Shown here piece after piece: positions 59,349-64,000 of a DNA stretch of 64,000 nucleotides. Numbering within the stretch: position 1 is the stretch's first letter; the number at the start of each line of letters is the position of its first letter. The DNA comes from Hymenobacter arizonensis. Its GTDB lineage: Bacteria; Bacteroidota; Bacteroidia; Cytophagales; Hymenobacteraceae. The notes beneath the pieces are model-generated. The model did no database searches. It worked only from the letters and a program-made list of their open reading frames with translations, and was not told where the DNA came from. A program made the position numbers and the translations under genes. The stretch is taken from positions 620,001 to 684,000 of the forward strand of contig NZ_FOXS01000003.1 in the NCBI RefSeq assembly GCF_900115775.1, in the 5' to 3' direction.

Positions 59349-62089
59349 GGGACTTGCGTTGAGCGTTCTACCCGCGCCTTGCCAAACTCCAGAATCCGGT
59401 CGATAAACTGGTAGGGGGTATAGCCGGCTAGGGCCGTCTGGTGGAAAATGCAGGTGGCTGGCGTCATGCCCGGCAGCGAATTAACTTCAATAATCAACAC
59501 TTCTACCTCGCCGCCGGTGCGCACCCTCACAAATGCATCGATGCGGGCGTAGCCCTGAATGTCGAGTACCTCCGCCACGCGGCGTAGCACCTCTTTTACC
59601 TCGTCGGAAATGCGCTGGCGCTCGGCGGGGTCCACGTCGTAGCGGGCCGGGGTGATGTTTTGGCCCTCACCGGCGAGAAATTTTTCCTCCAGGCTCAGTA
59701 CCTCACCCGTGGCCAGGGCTTCGCTGGCTTCGAAAACTTCGATGTCGAGCTGCCCTTCTGTGTCGTACGAAGTGAGCAAGCCGCCCGTGATTTCGAGGAA
59801 GTGCGCCGCGCCGTCGCGGCTAATCAACGTTTCAACCAAAAAGGCATCCTTACGCGGGAATTCTTCCTTAAAGCCCAGCTGCAAAACCTCGGCTGGGGCT
59901 GGCATCAGGTCTTCTTCGGTGCGGAAAATGAGTTGGCTGAAAGCTTCCATCTCCGCCCGGTTCTTGATTTTCTTCACCGCTGAAGAGCAACCGTCGTCGG
60001 CGGGCTTGGCAATGAAAGGGTAGGGGAACTGGGTTTCGAGCGAGCGGTAGAAGCTTTCGGCATCGGCCTGCCACTCCAGCTTGTTGGCCATGCGGTGCTC
60101 GGCCACGCGCAGGCCGGCTTCGCGCAGGCGCTTGTTGGTCTCGAACTTATTGATGGTGATGCTGCTGCTGGCCACGCCCGAGCCGTTGTAGGGCAGGTGG
60201 TATTGTTCCAGCTGCTGCTGCAAAGCCCCATCTTCACCTGGCCGCCCGTGCAAAGCAATAAAGACTTCATCGGCCAGCTGGGCCAGGTCTTCAAACGAAA
60301 TGCGCCGCGGCAGCGACAGTGCCTGCCCAGCGTAGGTGCTGGTAATCACGCTGGCCTCGCGGCGTATGCGCTCCAGAATGGGGTGCGCGGCCTCGCCGGC
60401 TTCGGCGTGCTCAATCTTCTCGCGAATATCGTCGGCGTTGTCCTTCAGCATTACGTTCACGGGCAGCACGTAGAGCCGGTGCTCTTCGGCCGAGCCAGTG
60501 AGGAACACCGGCACCGGAGCATACTTCGCCGATGAGCTGAGCTTTTCGTAGATGTTGCGGCCGCTTTCCACCGAAATGTGGCGCTCCGACGAGTAGCCGC
60601 CCATAATCACGGCCACGCGGATGCGCTCGGTGGCTTCGTGCTGCCGGCCTGCTACGGCTTCATCGAGCTTGGCCAGCAGCTGGGCCAGCTTCACTGGCCG
60701 CAAGCCCGCCCGGCGCCTGGCAGCCAGTGAAGTACGAATGAGGTAGGTCAGAAACTGCGAGGGGTTAAGCCCGATTTCCGCCGCTTGGTGGAAAAAGAAC
60801 GACGCCGGCAGCATGCCCGAAGTTGTGTTTGGGTCGTTCAGGAACAAGCGGCCATCGTGACCTACAAAGCCGTCCAGCCGCGCGTACACCTGGAAGCCAA
60901 ACGTGCGGAACATCTCCTCGCAAGCCTCCCGAATCTCCTGGATTTTCGTCTCTGGCAAATCGATGGGCGTGATTTTGCGGGCCAGGCCGGGCAAGTACTT
61001 CGAGCGGTAGTCAAACAGCTCGTCGCCCTTCACAATCTCAGTAGGAGGCAGCGCCAGGGGTAGCCCGTTGGGGTCTTCCACCACAATGCAGCTGAACTCG
61101 CGGCCTGCCACAAAGCTTTCTACCAGCACCTGCGTCTCGCCGTCCACGTTGGTCAGGCGTATTGCCTCCGCGGTTTCCAGGCGCTCAGTCAGCGCCGAGA
61201 GCAGGACTTCGGGATGGTAAATAGTTACTTGTTGCTCGTTATCAGTGATAAGAGCGCTGCCATCACCTGACAATGGATAGCTTTCAATTACCACCGGCAA
61301 ACCAATGCCTTCGCGGATATCAATAAGTTGCTGCACCCAGGCCAGCTTGTCCTGGTCGCCCAGGCGCTGCCACATTTCGCGCGTCACAATTTTGCGAAAC
61401 AGGCTGCGCTCAATGGCCGCCTCAAACTTGGGCAGGCTATCCGTTTTCAGGATGCTCACCCCAATGCTGGACCCCTGGCGCGGCGCCTTCAGCACCAACG
61501 GCAAGCCCAGCTCGCGCACCAGGTAGCCCAGCGTGGCGGCGTGGTCAGTCGTGTCCCATTCTTCGGCCGTGATAACGCGGAAGGTGGGGGTAGGCCGTCC
61601 CAGCGCGTGCAGCAGGTTTTTCTGGGCCACCTTGTCGATGCCGAATGCCGAAGGCAAAATGCCCGAGCCCGAGTAGGGGATACCCAGCCACTCCAGCACG
61701 CCCTGAATGGCCCCGTCTTCACCCCCCGGCCCGTGCAGGGCCAGGAAAGCAAAGTCCATGAGTCGCGGCAGTTCCTCCAGAGGCACTCGCCGACCCACTT
61801 TCTCAATGGCCTCCTGCTTTTGCTCCTCGCTCAGCTCGCCCAGGCTCTCGATGTAGACCTGCAAGTGATGCAGCGACGGCGCCTGCGCCGAAATCGGCGG
61901 GTAGAAGTCCCGAATGGTGCCCTTATAGATGTATTGCCAGTCGAGCAAAATGAACTGCCCGAGGCTATCCACGAAGATGGGCGCTGGCTGAAACAGGGCC
62001 TTGTCTAAATTATCGAATACGGTGCGGCCGCCAGCGAATGAAATTTCCCGCTCGCGCGATGTGCCCCCGAAAAAAATGCCGATTTTCAT
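59330..62089 (-). CDS. ddl: double-length (tandem) D-alanine-D-alanine ligase
   Basis: 919 residues, about 2.7 times a normal Ddl (~340), made of two Ddl/ATP-grasp units. Unit 1 (1 to about 455): IGIFFGGTSREREISFAGGR, LHGPGGEDGAIQGVLEWLG, YSGSGILPSAFGIDKVAQ, LVLKAPRQGSSIGVSIL, YRSKYLPG, RLDGFV, and the metal-site end LNDPNTTSGM, where the usual E-x-N-x-x-PG has become D-x-N-x-x-SG. Unit 2 (about 490-919): VAVIMGGYSSERHISVESGR, LHGRPGEDGALQQQLEQ, YNGSGVASSSITINK, AKPADDGCSSAVKKIKNR, and the intact metal site IIEVNSLPGMTP. Unit 2 keeps the canonical Glu/Asn. Both may act, or unit 1 may have a different or regulatory role. PASTA gene follows. Confidence 0.9.
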   Translation of the reverse strand: MKIGIFFGGTSREREISFAGGRTVFDNLDKALFQPAPIFVDSLGQFILLDWQYIYKGTIRDFYPPISAQAPSLHHLQVYIESLGELSEEQKQEAIEKVGRRVPLEELPRLMDFAFLALHGPGGEDGAIQGVLEWLGIPYSGSGILPSAFGIDKVAQKNLLHALGRPTPTFRVITAEEWDTTDHAATLGYLVRELGLPLVLKAPRQGSSIGVSILKTDSLPKFEAAIERSLFRKIVTREMWQRLGDQDKLAWVQQLIDIREGIGLPVVIESYPLSGDGSALITDNEQQVTIYHPEVLLSALTERLETAEAIRLTNVDGETQVLVESFVAGREFSCIVVEDPNGLPLALPPTEIVKGDELFDYRSKYLPGLARKITPIDLPETKIQEIREACEEMFRTFGFQVYARLDGFVGHDGRLFLNDPNTTSGMLPASFFFHQAAEIGLNPSQFLTYLIRTSLAARRRAGLRPVKLAQLLAKLDEAVAGRQHEATERIRVAVIMGGYSSERHISVESGRNIYEKLSSSAKYAPVPVFLTGSAEEHRLYVLPVNVMLKDNADDIREKIEHAEAGEAAHPILERIRREASVITSTYAGQALSLPRRISFEDLAQLADEVFIALHGRPGEDGALQQQLEQYHLPYNGSGVASSSITINKFETNKRLREAGLRVAEHRMANKLEWQADAESFYRSLETQFPYPFIAKPADDGCSSAVKKIKNRAEMEAFSQLIFRTEEDLMPAPAEVLQLGFKEEFPRKDAFLVETLISRDGAAHFLEITGGLLTSYDTEGQLDIEVFEASEALATGEVLSLEEKFLAGEGQNITPARYDVDPAERQRISDEVKEVLRRVAEVLDIQGYARIDAFVRVRTGGEVEVLIIEVNSLPGMTPATCIFHQTALAGYTPYQFIDRILEFGKARVERSTQVPTLLLG

Positions 62090-62097
62090 AAGTACTG

Positions 62098-62105
62098 CAA
62101 AGGTA
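62098..62105 (-). promoter_or_regulatory. possible -7 element of the ligase gene
   Basis: Minus-strand TACCTTTG (plus CAAAGGTA, 62098-62105) fits TAnnTTTG but lies only 9 bases before the start codon, implying an almost leaderless message. No -33 TTG at 19-20 bases; weak support. Confidence 0.35.
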
Positions 62106-62131
62106 AGGGAGGTAACGGGGGAGTTGAACGA

Positions 62132-62310
62132 AAACTCCCCTCCTCAGATGAGGAGGGGATGTTCGAGCCGCAGGCTCGGACGGGGGTGGTTGAAGTCGTT
62201 GAACGACACCCGAACGATGTCCACCTAGGTCGTTCAGCCATCGTGCAACGACTTCAACCACCCCAGCTGGCGCGTCGCTCCAGCATCCCCTCCTTAGCAA
62301 GGAGGGGAGT
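62132..62310. repeat. family B repeat, copy 2
   Basis: About 179 bp: ACTCCCCTCCTCAGATGAGG at the left, GTTCGAGCCGCAGGCTCGGA, GGGGGTGGTTGAAGTCGTTG, the inverse CAACGACTTCAACCACCCC, and CATCCCCTCCTTAGCAAGG at the right. Same layout as copy 1 at 59170, so the double ligase gene has a family B unit at each end. Its right end stands 43 bases before the pgk ATG. Confidence 0.75.
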
Positions 62311-62353
62311 TATCGTGCTACTTTGCAGCCTCAAACTTCCTCCCAATCCTCCC

Positions 62354-63544
62354 ATGAACACCCTCGATACCTACAATTTCGCTGGAAAGCGGGCCGTGAT
62401 GCGCGTCGATTTCAACGTGCCGCTCGATAAAGACCTGAACATTACCGACGACACGCGCATTCGCATGGCCACCCGCTCCGTAATGAAAATCCTAAACGAT
62501 GGCGGCTCGGTAGTATTGCTTTCGCACCTGGGCCGCCCCAAAGGCGGTTACGAAAAGAAATTCTCTCTGGAAAGCTTGGTGGCCCGCCTCACCCAAGAGT
62601 ATGGCCGCGAAGTGCAGTGGGGCGGCGATGTGCTGGGCGACGACGCCACGCAGAAAGCCGGAGCCCTGCAACCCGGCCAGGTGCTGCTCCTCGACAACGT
62701 CCGCTTTTATAAGGAAGAAGAAGGCGGCGACCAGGAGTTTGCCGCCAAGCTGGCCAAGCTGGGCACCGTCTACGTGAACGATGCCTTCGGCACCGCCCAC
62801 CGGGCCCACGCCTCCACCGCCGTCATGGCCGATTCGTTTGCGCCCCAAGACCGGGTGGGCGGCTACCTACTTCAGTCGGAACTCGACAATGCCAAGAAAG
62901 TGCTGGAAGAAGCCGAGCGGCCCTTCACCGCCATCATGGGCGGCGCCAAGATTTCTGATAAGATTCTCATCATCGAGAAGCTGTTGGATAAAGTCGACAA
63001 CCTGCTCATCGGTGGCGGCATGGCCTATACGTTTGCCGTGGCCCAGGGCGGCAAAGTAGGCAGCTCGCTCCTCGAAGCCGACAAAGTGGACCTGGCCCGT
63101 GAACTCATTGAAAAGGCCAAGGAAAAAGGAGTGAACCTGGTGCTGCCCACCGACTCGCTCATCGCCAACAAGTTCGCCAACGACGCCGAAACGAAAGAAG
63201 CGTCTAACATGGACATCCCCGAAGGTTGGATGGGCCTCGACCTCGGTCCCGAGAGCCGCGAAGCCTTCACGGCCATCATCCGCGACAGCAAAACCATTCT
63301 CTGGAACGGCCCTATGGGCGTGTTCGAGATGAGCAACTTCGCCAAAGGCACCGAACAGGTGGCGCACGCCATTGCCGATGCCACGGCCAAGGGCGCTTAT
63401 TCGCTCATCGGCGGCGGCGACTCGGCCGCGGCTGTGCAGCAGCTGGGCTTCGGCGAGCAGGTGAGCTACATCAGCACCGGCGGCGGCGCTCTGCTCGAAT
63501 ACATGGAAGGCAAGGAGCTGCCCGGCGTGGTAGCGCTGGGCTAA
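62354..63544 (+). CDS. pgk: phosphoglycerate kinase
   Basis: 396 residues from ATG 62354 ([20 protein letters not shown]); the frame is open for 65 codons upstream but that part is a translated family B repeat. PGK signatures: [31 protein letters not shown] (substrate Arg), [66 protein letters not shown] and GGGDSAAAV. It makes ATP from 1,3-bisphosphoglycerate in glycolysis. Monocistronic, with a good terminator. Confidence 0.97.
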   Translation: MNTLDTYNFAGKRAVMRVDFNVPLDKDLNITDDTRIRMATRSVMKILNDGGSVVLLSHLGRPKGGYEKKFSLESLVARLTQEYGREVQWGGDVLGDDATQKAGALQPGQVLLLDNVRFYKEEEGGDQEFAAKLAKLGTVYVNDAFGTAHRAHASTAVMADSFAPQDRVGGYLLQSELDNAKKVLEEAERPFTAIMGGAKISDKILIIEKLLDKVDNLLIGGGMAYTFAVAQGGKVGSSLLEADKVDLARELIEKAKEKGVNLVLPTDSLIANKFANDAETKEASNMDIPEGWMGLDLGPESREAFTAIIRDSKTILWNGPMGVFEMSNFAKGTEQVAHAIADATAKGAYSLIGGGDSAAAVQQLGFGEQVSYISTGGGALLEYMEGKELPGVVALG

Positions 63545-63567
63545 GCACTGGCTTTGTTATCGCTGAC

Positions 63568-63602
63568 AAAAAGCCCCGGTTATTCGTATCCGGGGCTTTT
63601 TT
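63568..63602 (+). terminator. intrinsic terminator of pgk
   Basis: AAAAAGCCCCGG (63568-63579), 10-base loop, CCGGGGCTTTTTT (63590-63602): a stem of 10 or more pairs with a T6 tail. Confidence 0.92.
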
Positions 63603-63702
63603 GGGCAAAAGCAGCGTCTTTACGTAAGAGCGAAGCAAGGAAGTTTTCAAGCGAGCAGTTGGGCTTGAAATGTACCTTGCGGCCCCAAACTCCTTTCAGC
63701 CT

Positions 63703-64000
63703 ATGCATCTATACAGTGTCCTTTCTTTGCTTATGGTCGTTGCCGCGGCCTTTGCTTATGTCAATTTCAAATTCTTAAAGTTGCCCAGTACCATCGGCCT
63801 GATGGTGTTGGGGCTGGCTTCCTCGCTGGTAGTCGTAGTTCTGGGCCAGTTGGGGGTGGGCTGGGTAATGAACGTAGGCGAGTTGGTGCGCAGCGTCGAT
63901 TTCAGCGCCCTGCTCATGCAGGTAATGCTCAGCTTCCTGCTCTTTGCTGGCGCCCTGCACACCGACATTCAGGCCCTGGGCCAGGAAAAAGGCGCGGTAG
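63703..64000 (+). CDS. CPA1-type cation:proton antiporter, 3' end cut by the window
   Basis: The first 99 codons are visible from ATG 63703 (MHLYSVLSLLMVVAAAFAYV). Hydrophobic segments about 4-24, 28-50, and a third at about 68-83; LPSTIGLMVLGLASSLVVVV and the helix VDFSALLMQVMLSFLLFAGALHTDIQ, leading into the GALHxD turn, match NhaP/YjcE-type Na+/H+ antiporters. The rest of the protein (typically about 400-530 residues in total) lies beyond the window. It exports Na+ or K+ in exchange for protons at the inner membrane. No consensus promoter can be claimed (TACCTTGC near 63674 is one base short). Confidence 0.85.
   Translation, partial: MHLYSVLSLLMVVAAAFAYVNFKFLKLPSTIGLMVLGLASSLVVVVLGQLGVGWVMNVGELVRSVDFSALLMQVMLSFLLFAGALHTDIQALGQEKGAV

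Noticed and set aside
62159..62353. 65-codon N-terminal extension of pgk
   Set aside because: It is a translated family B repeat and PGK normally starts at the 62354 ATG.

Overview
The window looks like part of the chromosome of a GC-rich, pigmented-type Bacteroidota, most likely Hymenobacter or a close Cytophagales relative. The evidence is: type IX secretion (T9SS) sorting domains, SusC-like and other TonB-dependent receptors, DUF547, GH113 and META-type proteins, a PaaN end-of-operon aldehyde dehydrogenase, very few Shine-Dalgarno sequences, and promoters of the Bacteroidota form TTG-N19/20-TAnnTTTG (clearest before the TonB-like gene at 2077 and before tRNA-Arg at 50511). The assignment rests on protein resemblance by eye; no database search was possible. 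There is no rRNA, CRISPR array, prophage or complete insertion sequence.

Layout. 1-5.4 kb: end of paaN, then small secreted or hypothetical genes, a periplasmic TonB-C protein and a DUF2490 outer-membrane protein. 5.8-9.7 kb: two convergent, soluble, multi-PAS histidine kinases. 10.4-16.0 kb: a zinc alcohol dehydrogenase followed by a paoABC-type molybdenum aldehyde oxidoreductase whose 2Fe-2S subunit carries an extra redoxin-like domain. 16.5-21.0 kb: a bacteriophytochrome operon (heme oxygenase, phytochrome kinase, CheY-like regulator, receiver/kinase hybrid) with 4-bp start/stop overlaps. 21.2-30.0 kb: a metal-type two-component system and a TolC/adaptor/CzcA-like RND efflux operon. The same 11-bp-periodic TCTAAT direct repeats stand before both operons, at the same distance from the -7 element. 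Between them sits a 571-bp unit with terminal inverted repeats carrying a DUF559 nuclease-like gene. 30.5-43 kb: two TonB-dependent receptors, disordered acidic proteins, rhodanese, RecQ, an Omp85-like barrel, an ICMT-like methyltransferase and a DUF547 lipoprotein. 43-53.6 kb: a GNAT-like protein, a phage-annealing-protein-like gene, YceI, a LolD-type ATPase, GH113, sucC, Ohr/OsmC, tRNA-Arg(CCG), an SGNH esterase with T9SS tail and an acyltransferase. 54.4-64 kb: META lipoprotein, fasciclin protein, T9SS protein, PASTA protein, a double-length D-Ala-D-Ala ligase, pgk and the start of a CPA1 antiporter.

The most striking non-coding content is repeats. Four families can be seen: (A) GC-rich units bounded by CCTCACCCCCCGGCCCC-type inverted ends, one of which carries the DUF559 gene; (B) ~180-bp units on both sides of the double ligase gene, one of which supplies its last codons and stop; (C) AT-rich inverted repeats that repeatedly begin at or next to stop codons; (D) a ~220-bp palindromic unit with a 4 x 10-bp tandem tail. 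Strong rho-independent-type hairpins separate most convergent gene pairs.
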